A stretch of 64,000 nucleotides of DNA, taken from positions 444,636-508,635 of the forward strand of contig JAJEKV010000143.1 in assembly GCA_021234155.1 (NCBI GenBank), read 5' to 3'. The translations under genes were made by a program, and so were the position numbers. Positions 22,392-33,689 of this stretch are shown one piece after another. Under the pieces are notes generated by a model. The model saw only the letters and a list, made by a program, of their open reading frames with translations. It was not told the origin of the DNA and did not search any database. Position 1 is the first letter of the stretch; each line of letters starts with the position of its first letter. The stretch comes from Isoetes taiwanensis. Its lineage: Eukaryota > Streptophyta > Lycopodiopsida > Isoetales > Isoetaceae.

Positions 22392-24600
22392 GCAATTGGG
22401 ATGTCTGAGAATGGTAAATGCAACCCCTTCCCAATAACATTCTTCTTTTCACCTACAACATGAGATTTTGCTATATTCAGAACTTAAGCATAGTGCACGA
22501 AACATGAATTGTTTAGTTTACCTGCAGTTTTACTTCTTCCTTTCTTGATACTACCCATGTCTGCATTGACACAATTGGGTGTCAATAAGAAATGTAAACA
22601 CTTGATTCAGAATCAAGGGGAGATGTAGAGTAGATAGAAGCAAAATCTGAAGAAAAAACAATCAGATGCAAATCAAAACAGAACAAATGTTAATTACATG
22701 CAAGTAGGTTTTTACTACAGGCAAACTTTCTGCTGATAATGTAACGACAAAATAGAAGTACATTAGTGTACATAGCTATCACAATGTAAAGGAAAACCAA
22801 ATACTAAATTCAAATGCATTTCAGAACAAAATATTTTATCAATACACCCTATCAAATACATCATTCAGCATTGAATGTAAAGGAAAGTCAAATACCAAAT
22901 TCATATGCATTTCTGATCACATGTAAATGCAAAGTACAGTCAATGCAATACACCCTATTAATACACCCTGTAAAGGAATTCCAGAAAAGCACTTCATGGC
23001 ACATGTAAATGTAAAGTACAGAAGCAAATACATTTCCTCTTTACGGTAAAGACAAAACCACGCCAAATCAAATGTTAATACAATTATGTACATGATGGAA
23101 ACTAACTACATCTAAGTACACTCAAACTAATTATGTAATTAAAATAGAAATAGATGTACCTTCGGAAGGGATTCCTAAGCAGTGTCGCAGGTCCTCGGAC
23201 CATGAACAATCATGTACACATGTATTCGTCGTTGAAACCCTGAATATAAGACAAAATAAACAATATGTATGACCACAAAGTGGAGATATTACCATGGTCG
23301 AGTCAAGGCAATCATTGCAGCTGCTGCAAGTATTGCTTATATGTGAGAATGAAGCGCTCCGTCTTGCTGCGAGTATGGGAGCGGGCTGCAGGCCTATCGG
23401 GTCTAATCTTTCCAAATGCTTAGTCATCTCCTTTATTCTATTCTCACAGTTGGAATTAACTTCCAAATCCTTGCTGATTTTTTCAATGGCAGCTTCTAAT
23501 TCTTGCAAATCAGTCTTTAAACAATCAATGGGAATCATTAGAGCATCTAAGTCAGCAATATAACTTGATTTCTCCTCCTCTAAATGGGATGCCAAAGCCA
23601 TTTGCACATCAGTTGGCTTCGCTTGCTTTTAAAACTGCCATAATCTTTGAACTGCTCACATATTTTGCATCTTTACTGCACAAGTCTTGTCAAGAAGCTC
23701 TTATCACTCTCATGCTTCAACAGTTCAATTTCCATTGTTTTCCTTTTCTCTTTTAAAGTCTGTATTTCATCAAGCATGGAGGCATAATCTAATGCTCTTG
23801 TTTCCCTCCACCTTTTCATCATTTCCAACTGCTGCTCCAATTCTACCTGAGGCATACATTTAATAGCTTCAACATTGGAAGACTTTATCGAAGCTAATGC
23901 AGCCAGTCGATTCTTTTTGAGAGCCTTTTGAATGAAGACTTGCACTTGCTTTCACCTCATCCCAATCAATGCTTACTCCTTTGTAATGAAGTGCATATGC
24001 TCGGGCAAAATACAATGGAATGTGATGATTTGCAATATCCCTCCTACAAAAAACGTGCTCATACACGAAAAAAATCGCGCCATCAACCGTGGCTTAATCC
24101 TCGCACTCTTGATAACCCCTAACAGCCGAGGGGCTTGCAACCCCAAACATCCTGCATTGTTTGCACTAGCCCCGGAAACATGCTATCAAAATTGTTGCTC
24201 CTAAGTTGCCCTCGATGCTTACCTTGTCAAACTCGGGCGGCAAGACCTCCGATCGAAGAAGACCCACTCTTGAGTTTTGGTGGCGGTTCTAGTGGGGAGA
24301 CCTTGGCATGGGCTTCTGAGTGTTTGTTCGCGAGGAGATTTCCTTGGAGATGTCTTTGTTCCAAGTGTTTTCGTCATGATCTCTTCCGGTGCTTGACTCT
24401 CTAAAAATGCAAGCTTTTGGCTATGGAGGTCCCGATCTTGGCTATGGAGGTTGAATATGGATGTCAAGCTTTCGGCTATGGAGGTTGAATATGGATGTCA
24501 AGCTTTCGGCTATGGAGGTTCGAATATGGATGTCAAGCTTTCGGCTATGGAGGTTCGAGCAGGAGGAAGGTTGAACAGAGCGCGGGAGGAGAGTTCAAAA
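22392..24600 (-). pseudogene. Gene B copy 3: RING-finger coiled-coil gene lacking 3' exons
   Basis: Best preserved copy. Minus strand: LGTKTSPRKSPREQTLRSPC (about 24,360); HIPLYFARAYALHYKGVSID (about 24,020); QLEMMKRWRETRALDYASML (about 23,820); a coiled coil to LEVNSNCENRIKEMTKHLER (about 23,460); then CSSCNDCLDSTMVISPLCGH and TYCLFC (about 23,310). This shows the first Cys pair (C-N-D-C) and the C-x-H-x2-C-x2-C part of a RING-HC finger. The distal Cys pair would come from 3' exons that are absent, so the finger is incomplete. An N-terminal minisatellite lies at 24,418-24,560. Confidence 0.6.
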
Positions 24601-24744
24601 TTATTTGCCCTATTAATGATTCATTCCAAGAATAATAATTTCTGGGGGGGAGGGATTTCCTTACATTTTGAATTTGTAAATGTAAAATACGGGCACTTTT
24701 TTTGCCCACCCTTTCATGCTTCTACCCTTGCACGATGAATGTTT

Positions 24745-24940
24745 TCTGAGCTTAGGCTGTTTGCAAAAGATGCAAGAAGAAGGGATACATCCAGATACTG
24801 TCACATTTCCAAGCATCTTAAAAGCATGTGGCAGCCTAGGATTTCTATAGCAGGAAGACTTATTCATGAATAGCTTTTAACTCTTGGGCTTGAACATGAT
24901 AATGTCATACAGAATGCCCTCGTTGACATGTATTCCAAAT
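24745..24940 (+). pseudogene. PPR-repeat protein fragment, upstream part
   Basis: MQEEGIHPDTVTFPSILKAC (24,770) and LGLEHDNVIQNALVDMYSK (24,880) are textbook plant PPR (PLS-class) repeat sequence; such proteins bind organellar RNA. One frame break precedes MQEEG and a TAG follows SLGFL. The reading is cut at 24,940 by a ~1-kb insert. Confidence 0.75.
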
Positions 24941-25944
24941 CTAGAATGAGACTCGCATGAAACCAACAAACCGCCCGACTTAGACTTGCTTCTCATTCAT
25001 CTCAGCAGATTTTCTACAATGGTGGATAGTGGGTAGCCGCACACATGCGAACTACCCATAAAAAAAATAAAGGGAAAATCAATTATATCATTTGGACCCC
25101 AATAAAATACAATGCTAATAGAGACTGGGCTAGTGTACTGCATAGAAAGCTTATCAACGGATTAAAAACCTCCCTTTCGGGTTTCGAGGAAAACCCTAGT
25201 GATAAGCCTTCGCAAGGGGCTTGGACAAGCGTAAGGCATAAAAATCGCTCCCAAAACCCACGAATGGAAAAACAGAAACGGATGCCGCCGCTAACCACGT
25301 ACCGCACATCACCAACAAAACAACAAGACAAAACAAACCTCGAGTGGAGGGGCTGATTACGCCAGCGTGCCCGCGATAAAAATACAATAACAAAGAAGGG
25401 GAGGGTGGGTTCAAAGAGAATAAGGTACTACTTTGAGAGAAGAGGAAGCGCCCGATGAGAAGTCGGCTAAACGCCGCCTAAAATAGCGAACTCCCAACGG
25501 AATGGGCATCGCGCTACCGCATGCATGCAAAACATGCATGCTCGTCCCATTCTAGAATGGCGATCCGATGTCTCGGATCGATGGGATTCTAGAATGAGAC
25601 TCGCATGAAACCAACAAACCGCCCAATACCAAAGGACTTCCTTAACAAACTAGGATCGAGGACGAAGGTCACGGGATGAAGGCTAAAGGGCGAGAAAGGA
25701 CAAAGATGAAAGAAACGCCAAATTGGCCAAACCAAGCAGGAAGAAGCCCCTCCCTGCTGGAAACAATTCAAAGAGAATAAAGGTCTCACGAGAGAGAAGA
25801 GGAAGCGCCGATGAGAAGTCGAAGCGTTAAAACGCCGCCTAAAATAGCGAACTCCCAACTGAATGGGCATGCGCCACCGCGATGCATGCAAAACATGCAT
25901 GCTCGTCCCATTCTAGAATGGCGATCCGATGTCTCGGATCGATG
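24941..25944. repeat. Insert inside the PPR pseudogene: two direct copies of one unit
   Basis: Both copies begin CTAGAATGAGACTCGCATGA (24,941; about 25,589) and end with CGATCCGATGTCTCGGATCG (about 25,560; about 25,921), which holds an 8-bp inverted repeat. Lengths are about 647 and 357 bp; the first has extra internal sequence. Each also contains GCATGCATGCAAAACATGCA. It could be a small element with long direct repeats or a tandem duplication; no TG...CA ends or coding capacity seen. Confidence 0.55.
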
Positions 25945-26080
25945 GGAATGTTAGACTTTGGAGGAATCACACAAGATATTTGAGAAGTTACAAAATCGGG
26001 ATGTGGTGTCATAGGGTGCAATGATTGCAGCTTATGCACAACATGGGAAAAGTTACTGGTTATGGATTGTTTTGAATCAT
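25945..26080 (+). pseudogene. PPR-repeat protein fragment, downstream part
   Basis: KIFEKLQNRDVVS, then a stop where Trp is expected, then GAMIAAYAQHGKSY (about 26,017). This is the next PPR motif after the MYSK end of the upstream fragment. It continues the same pseudogene after the insert. Confidence 0.75.
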
Positions 26081-27209
26081 GGTAAATAGGATAAGGGCAT
26101 GGCAAGTAGTTGGGTCTTGTGCAAAAAGGAAGGGTAAGAACAATTGAATCCCAAGCAATTCAGAAAGGAAGATATTACCTATGAAGCAATTTACATGGAA
26201 CCGATTCATAAGAACCCGTGAGAAAGCATGAAGAATATTTCAGCCAAAATTGTTTTGGCTTTACACGAAAAATGCCACGATAAGGAGGGAAACAAGATCA
26301 CTTTTACCAGATTAACACCCCATTTGTGGAAGATCCAATAATCACAACCAGCTTTGCAAAAGGACTGGTGAAAGCAAACAATTTGTGAAGGTACTGGGGA
26401 AGGCAACATAACCACATTTTGCGACCATCAATTCTTTGCATATACCTATGGAAAGTATTAGGAAGGAAGAACATTTGCAACAAATCAGAAATCAGCATCA
26501 CATTGAAATAAACATATACCTTTGGTTGTTGGATATGTTAAACTTATTAATTGGGCATAGTGCACAATGCACACGAAGATCTAGAAGACATTAGAAAAGC
26601 ATATAACAGACCCAGCAGAGGTCTCGTGATTCATTGCAAAATGGAAGACCAGCCCAAACAACAATGTTTGAGCAACAATGCAACAATTTACGTATGCGTT
26701 TTCGATCATTAATAATAAACCTCGGATAAATGTACGAGACTAAAGGATCGAAGGAAAATCCCTCAAAATGTGGACTCTGTTAGATTGCAATTTGCCGATA
26801 AAGGTCCGATGTTACCGTTATTAAAGCGAGGGATCTAGACCGAGCGAGCATAGAAACATAAGAGAATGGGATTTTTCGGATGCTAACGGCTCCACATCTC
26901 CTCCGACTACTCCTCCGCCAGCTGCTAGAACTTGAATTCACAGGGTGTATACTTGGAAAACAGTGACGATGTTGTGCTCCCATATTCATTGCTCTGGTTG
27001 AATAGGACTGCAATCTGCAATTCCCGGGCCACAAGCAAAATCCAATGCAGCTTGCATGCTGTTGGAGCGCCAGAAAGGAGCAACATTGTTTGAAGTTTCT
27101 GAGAGCTTTGAATAAATAAAAGGCCACAGCTTTTGCCCAAGGCACAGATTCAATAGACTGAAGAATCCGACTGCAGAAGCTTAGCCATGGCGGCTGGTTG
27201 GTGCTGAGA
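26081..27209. other. Unrecognised sequence
   Basis: A minus-strand frame of 158 codons (26,780-27,256) exists, but its translation is low in domain-like features and crosses into a MITE. No gene supported. Confidence 0.45.
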
Positions 27210-27215
27210 CAGAAG

Positions 27216-27532
27216 GGTGAAAGCATGCTACGGTGTACCACTTTTGGAACCCTCAAAAGTACCTACACTGGGTACTTTTAAATCTGGTACTTTTATAGTT
27301 TTCTTTCCATTAAAATCAATTGAAATTTTTTGAATTGAAGGTCAATAACATGTCAACCTATAGTATTAAAGGATAACAATACCCTTGGAGACTAAAATGA
27401 ATGAACTAACTCGCAAACTTATTTTTTTATTGAGACATTTATGCGAGTTCCTAGTACCCAGCACTGGGTACTTTTTTGGGTGGTTTTGGACTCCCTAAAA
27501 GGTAATTTATATGGTACACCCTAGCTTTCACC
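27216..27532. mobile_element. MITE with TIRs and 6-bp target-site duplication
   Basis: Ends GGTGAAAGC ... GCTTTCACC, followed inward by CTA(C/G)GGTGTACCA in inverted orientation, flanked by CAGAAG at 27,210-27,215 and 27,533-27,538. GTACCxxxACTGGGTACTTTT words near each end add to the imperfect inverted repeat. Length 317 bp, no coding capacity. A 6-bp duplication does not point clearly to one superfamily. Confidence 0.65.
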
Positions 27533-27538
27533 CAGAAG

Positions 27539-29477
27539 AGCAATGCCATGGGAAAATCACAACTTTAATCGACGGTCTAAAGGGGGAAGAATAAGAAGCA
27601 GCCTGATAATGGTGGTAATCTACCCCTCTTCTCCGCTCGATCTTCACAGTATCAGGTCCGACTTGGAGAAACGCCACCGCCAAAGAAAGGGTCGAGCTGC
27701 GCCATAGCCACGCCTGCGAAGGAATGGGGCTGGATGACCGAGAGTTCTGTGCAAAGCAGCCTGGTTTGGAGCGATCCACTAGCATATGCTAAGCATATCT
27801 TCAAAAGATATACCTAGATATGCCCACAAACCCACATAAACGAGGGTTTGCCCCCCTAGGGGCAACCATCATGCCCGCTATAAGAGGAAGGAACATTAGG
27901 GGTGGCCACTTGCAATTTTTGCTGCCTCCACCTCCGTATCTCAATTTGATACGAGAGCGGATACCAGAGAGGTGAAGAGCGCGAATAAAGGGGAAGAGCT
28001 TGGAAGAGAGGGGAACCAAAGAGATTGAACTAGTTTTTGTGGATGCTCCCCCTGCCGGAGTGTAAGATTGAAAACTGGCCTCCGACTTCAAGATGGAGGC
28101 CTCCACTTTTGTTTTTGCATCAAAATCTGTCATTGAAGACAGACAAATGATCATGTGGCCACCCCTATTTCTTCCTTTCGTAAAAGATCTACACTATGAT
28201 TGCATTCATATGCGATTTAAAAGAGGAACATTCTACTTTTGGTGAAAGATCTACCCATTGCAACCATGGAATAAAATAATGGCTAAGGTTAGCCAAATGG
28301 CTATTTTGTAGCAGTTTTGCCAAGAAAAACGGCTAAAGTAAATGGAAAATATGCCAAAAAAAAGAAAATTTTAGCCCAATTTTTTTGCCGCCCAAGTGAG
28401 TTTTTAAGTTGAATAGCCAAACCTTTACCTCCAAATATTTTCATCAGGACATCGATTAGCTAAACCTAAGATAGAGTGGGCTTGGAGAAATGGATAGATT
28501 AGCCCGAAATTCAACATCAATGTATGTACTAACTTTAAGAAATTTCAAATAGGGTTTATATTTTTCTTTTTTTTTCCACTTTCTTTCTTGTTCCAAGTAC
28601 AAAGTTGAAGCATTAGAGGAAAAGGTACAATGTAGTCCCTTTTTTTTAGGTTTTTTAACATTGTCTTTATTTATCTATCCTATTGTTTAAATTTGGTTTT
28701 TCCGACAAGTGGAAAACCTTTTTGGAATTTTTTCTAAGATGGTTTTATAAGGTCTGAAGGATTTTGGCAGCCAGAAAACATTCCCGATGTTCCAAAAATT
28801 TAGAAAGCATTTTCGTGCAATTTCAAATGGTTTCGATGTTGCCGGATTTAGGAATTTTATAGATGAAGCTTCCATCCATGCATCGTCATTCCGAAGCATG
28901 CACCACGTCATGGGGGCTACGACTACTATGGTTATGATTTTGGTATTATGTTCTTCTTTTGTATTCAGAGCTACAGGCTGCCACAGGGGATGCATTCGGC
29001 TGACCATCAAGAGGCATACTCAATCTAGAAGTATGATTTTATTATGATGAATTTTCTTGGGTCAATTTTTCTGTAGCATTGCATCCTGGCATGGGAGCCG
29101 CTGGGATCTTCCAAAGCCATGGCCACCGTTGCCCACATACCGCTGTTAGCCATGGTAGCCCTCTTGGAAAGGATCTTAGGTTGCTATGCACTGGATATGG
29201 AGCAGTGTAATATTGTGTACATGTGAATGGCCGGGCAGCTATTTGGCCAGCTGAAATTACATGAATCGCTAGCTGCACAACAGAAATGCTCCATGTTAAT
29301 TCAGAGTGATTATATGTGAAAGCTCAATCATGCTTCTATTTTCAATAGCCTCTATTCTGGTATGCTCAATCCTATTGTTTTATTTTCAATAGCCTTTTCT
29401 TATCAAGTTCTATAGCCAGCTAAAGCAAGATATTATTGGATTTATTAGCAGTTGTTCTAATATAGCTATGTAAAGAA
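27539..29477. other. Unrecognised sequence
   Basis: Short frames occur at 27,801-28,154 (minus) and 28,787-29,047 (plus), but neither has a recognisable domain. T- and A-rich runs occur around 28,560-28,660. Confidence 0.4.
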
Positions 29478-29822
29478 AGCAAGATCAGTCATAGAGCCGT
29501 ATCTATTCTGAGCATCTCTGCTTTTACTCTATAAATTTTGCGATGCTGTTGTTGTGTATACTTGAATTCTCATAGCTACTTCTTTTACATTTACTCATAT
29601 TATGTGTAGGATACTCTAGGGTAGAGCTGCATATATGCGCACATAAGGAAGCAAGATCAGTCATAGAGTCGTATCTATTCTGAGCATCTCTATTGGTAAA
29701 TGCTTTTACTCTATAAATTTTGCGATGTTGTTGTGTTATACTTGAACTCTTATAGCTACTTCTTTGACGTTTACTCATATTATGTGTAGCATACTCTAGG
29801 GCAGAGCTTCATATATGTGCAC
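29478..29822. repeat. Local tandem duplication (~172 bp)
   Basis: Two direct copies of a unit starting AGCAAGATCAGTCATAGAG and ending TGCAC/GCACAT, about 90 percent alike by eye. Confidence 0.8.
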
Positions 29823-29986
29823 ATCTACAAATGCACTACACCATCAGACTTTCCAGATTTTTTATTGACTACCAAATGTAGTTTGTGCATGAACTCACAT
29901 TTTTTTATTCTCCCATTTACCTTTTGGATTATGCATGGTTTAAGTAGAAGGAACACTGGTCCATCAAAAACACAAAGCATTAAACT

Positions 29987-30538
29987 CAGAGGTCTCCTAG
30001 AATACCGTGGTTGCTGTCTGGCCTTGGCACGTTACTCTCTTTCTTTGGAGGCCTTTACCAATGTAATTCCAGTGCACCTGGAATGCTCCTGGAAGGTATG
30101 CTCCTGAGTGTTGACTTTGATGTTTTTTCTCCTTTTTGTGATGGTTTCATTGATGAATTTTGGCATTTCTTTTTCATGAGCCAAGCTTATGATGCATCCT
30201 TGGCTAGAACATTCTAATTATATCTTCATGATTATTAGTTTTCGTTCAACAGGGATGGTTGAAGTTGGCACTTTAATTTTACCATTATGAAATGGTCTCC
30301 TAGAATATCATGCATGCGGCCTTCCCTTGGCATGTTCTGGGCACAACAGACATTCAAAGGAGGCCTTTACCAATGTGACTTCAGTGCAACTGAAAGGTAT
30401 TCGTCCAAATGCTGACTTTTGCTGTTTTTTCCCTTTGATGTGATGGATTTAATAATGAGTTTTGACACTTCTTTTTCTAGAGTCAAGCGTATAATGCATC
30501 TCTGGCTAGAACATTATACTAATTTCTTCATGATTATG
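29987..30538. repeat. Diverged local duplication (~250 bp units)
   Basis: GGTCTCCTAGAATA at 29,989 and 30,293 starts two units that share AGGAGGCCTTTACCAATGT and GGCTAGAACATT in the same order. The copies are more diverged than the other local duplications in the window. Confidence 0.65.
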
Positions 30539-30539
30539 A

Positions 30540-32980
30540 TGAAGTCTCATAGACAATTATGGAGATGACAACAATATAATCACCAGCAAATGCCTGAATT
30601 TTTGCATTTAAGTGCAAATTTGAAGAGGGTATGCAACTTACCCAAGCAAGTAAGTATTCTATACTGATTTATAAACAAGAGATTGTTTAATGCGATAGTT
30701 GTTTATGCTCTATTATTGATTTTGATACTTGCATTGCTACCATTTGCATGACTTGAGGATGACATGTCGCACATGATGGTAAACTTTCATACAAATTAAA
30801 CAGTCACGAATTCGTCATGAAGGTGGCATCAAGAGTACATTCGGTTTTGCATAAGGTAATTTGTTCTTTAGTTTGAGCAGGGTACTATATTATGGAGAAT
30901 GAAAGAAACAAATCGAGCATTCTATTAATGGGAACTTTGTTCTATTTTGTCAACAGAAATCCTATTTTGTAACAGGCCTGCATCTTGGATTTGTGTCTAA
31001 ACAAACTGAAGAAGTCAATTCTTTCCTACATGATCTACGAGGCAAGTTATTTTGCGACCCACCTTGAAGACCCATTGTACTTCAAATTATATATGAGTAT
31101 TGTCCACATTATTGTCCATTTCTACCCACCAACAAGGATGCCTTATCTTCGGCATGACTGCTACGGTTGCTCGGATATGGAATAGGGATCAAGATTTTTT
31201 ATTTTCAAGGTATTCCGGCCAGGCGTTTGGATCGACATGCAGACGACTGATGGAAGATTGTTAGTGGTGTGCAGGTACTCAGCCTTCCAGATCCTAGACT
31301 CTTTACAAAGGGATCGTGATTGCATGTCTTGCAGGGCTTTCGTGGTCAGTATTTGGATGATTGGCTGCCCGATCGCTCAAAGGAAACAAGGTAAGTAATG
31401 ACTTCCAGATATGTTATGTCCATATCTATGTCTATGTTATCTGCTAGCTGCACTCACCAATTTGAATCTGTACTTCTTGATCTTAGTGATGCATGTTCCC
31501 AAGGTCTGAATGTATTTCAAAGAATGCAAGATAGCTCTTACAGTAGATGGGGTTAGAAAATAATTCTTGAAGATGATGACTTAGTGTTAAATCTATGGCC
31601 AGCATTGAGCATATGATGCAAAACATATATTGCTGCTTGCATAATTTGCTGGTCTGGTGTAAACCCTTAAGTGCATTGTTCCTTGCATCAATTAAGGTGC
31701 ATCCTTGAATTCTAATGGATCAAATCCGTGAGTTTCCATTTGAACCTTATGCTGGTATGGTGTAAACCCTCAAGTGCATTGTTCCTTGCATCAATTAAGG
31801 TGCATTCTTGAATTGTAATGGACCAAATCCGTGAGTTTCCATTTGAACCTGATGCTATATTTTTTATGTTTTGTCATGCTTTAATGCTTTTTGGAGTATA
31901 GTTCGGTGGTCCTTTATATTCATCATTTCATTTCATTGTCTTCCATTGCGTAGGCACTATGCAAGCAACGAGAGAAGTTTTTGCCATGTTAGATTTTTTT
32001 AGACACATCAAGCTATTATCATGGTAGCTTTTATCGTTGTCTGTCAAAAGTGCAATGCTCAAAAGTATTTCTACTTATCTGAAGCAGCATGTAGGATACT
32101 GTAGTATGCCCTACTGTTGGACATGGGTGCATGCCAGTCTTCACAGAATTTCTTCACCAACGGGTTTTTTACATCAAAGTTTCTGTTGCATCAAGAGGTA
32201 AGGGTTTTAGGCATGTTCATCATGCCCAGCATACAGTTTCCCGTAATTTGAATTTGACTTAGTGATTTTAAGCCTTAGTTTTACGTGCTGGATGCATACC
32301 AGTGCAAGACAGACAAGAGGTCGGCAAGGAATCTCATCCATTTGTTTCCTTCTCCATCATAAAATCTCTACCCTTTTGTTTTTAGCCTATAGCTTCAACC
32401 CAGTCTTATGAGCAAAGTAGGTACATAAATCATGCCTCTACAGTGTTCCTGCTCAATATCATTTGCTTACCATCCATCCAATATAGCGTAAAACATGTTG
32501 TCATGGTAAACATTCTTCTAGACACAGTACACAATTCTCTTAAATATCTGAAATTGCTTCGTACTGTGCAGGACATTAAAAAATTGCCTGAGCTCTTCAG
32601 TGTTTTGTCTGCACAGCTGGGAAACCAAAGTTCAGATTGAGGCAGTTCAATGAAGGTTGACCAGCCTGAGAGGCCTAAGTCCAGATGGAGGAATGCTGGA
32701 CGTTGTTCAATCATTGAGGTAAGAATGCACTGCAGTTTCATGCAAAAGCAAAAAGTTTTCAATAAGGTAGCTCAGAAGTTATATGCAGTTATACATGAAA
32801 TGTTATGTAACTAGCATTTTAAAGAATGAGCTTTTGATGGAGCTACTATAGAGTTTGACATGCAGTCCTTCTACATATCTGAAATGACTTGCCCTTCCTG
32901 CTTAGAGGACATTCAAAAAACTGTCTAAGGTATGAAGTATTTTCGAAGACCATGCATGTCCCACAGGGGTTGCAACTGCA
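30540..32980 (+). other. Non-coding stretch with possible decayed exons
   Basis: A short candidate exon at 31,336-31,391 lies between TGTCTTGCAG and AAG/GTAAGT and reads GFRGQYLDDWLPDRSKET. A second possible exon ends ...CGTTGTTCAATCATTGAG/GTAAGA near 32,718. Splice-like ends are suggestive, but no family is recognised and there is no long open frame, so this is only a hint of an old or intron-rich gene. Confidence 0.25.
31648..31852. repeat. Local tandem duplication (~103 bp)
   Basis: Two consecutive units start TGCTGGTMTGGTGTAAACCC and end CCATTTGAACCT; only a few differences. Confidence 0.85.
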
Positions 32981-32985
32981 GGTAT

Positions 32986-33256
32986 GGGTCTAAGTTAGAT
33001 ATTGGGGTACAAAAGCACCCGTCCGGACGCGCTGCTTTTCGTGCTTGGTCCGTTGTGCTTGGAGGTGCTTGGAGAGCGGGAACGCGATGATCCGTTTTTA
33101 GCAAATTGCTTTCGGATCGATGACATGGCTACCCGCAAAATCATTGTTCGCGAAAAGGCGCGCGGAAATCGAAAAGGTGCGTCGGGCGCTGCTTAACGTG
33201 CTTTCTCCGCTTCCGCTTGTCGCGCTTTTTTGTACCCCAATATCTAACTTAGACCC
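32986..33256. mobile_element. GC-rich MITE with 29-bp perfect TIRs and 4-bp TSD
   Basis: The first 29 bp (GGGTCTAAGTTAGATATTGG then GGTACAAAA) are repeated perfectly in inverse at the other end. GTAT flanks both sides (32,982-32,985; 33,257-33,260). The interior is strikingly GC-rich compared with the host DNA and contains an incidental open frame. Length 271 bp; a recent, intact insertion. Four-bp duplications are seen in several superfamilies, so its autonomous partner is unknown. Confidence 0.85.
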
Positions 33257-33689
33257 GTATATCCTATTTGCTTGCATGGCTGGGAAGGCCTATCAATAAA
33301 GACTTCAAATTCATACAAGATATTATAGTTCCATGCACATGCTTAAAGTTAGGGATAAGGTGCCCTTGCAGGCGTTCTGATCCCCAATTAGAAATAGTGC
33401 TGCAATGTGGGACAGGAACAAACAAGGTCACTTATTAGTATCTCATGTGCGTACGCAAGTGTGAAAGCTTTGTAGCATAGAAAGTATATTGCTACATTAT
33501 TATACTCGGCAATCTTAACATAGATGGTACTAAGAATGATGGAAGTAAAAAAGGTTTCAAGCCAAGAAAGTATTCCACTACATCATGATATATGGCAATC
33601 TTTAAGTTCATTTTAGATAGATGACACTGAGATTGAATAACCCCATTGGAAGCAGTCTTCTCATCTCTAATTTCAATATGATGCTGTAT

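Larger units (their letters stand above)
19973..24302. repeat. Tandem segmental duplication, unit 2
   Basis: Second copy of 15,647-19,972, about 4,330 bp. The right end (GACC, 24,299-24,302) continues into gene B N-terminal sequence, which is missing from the end of unit 1. Unit 2 therefore keeps the original right-hand junction. Confidence 0.9.

Noticed and set aside
24941-25944. LTR pair of a small retrotransposon
   Set aside because: The two copies differ greatly in length, lack TG...CA ends, and have no primer-binding site or polypurine tract between them.
26780-27256. 158-codon minus-strand ORF as a gene
   Set aside because: It crosses the edge of the 27.2-kb MITE and shows no recognisable domain.
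33002-33196. Small protein gene
   Set aside because: The frame lies wholly within a MITE between its perfect TIRs; openness is due to high GC.
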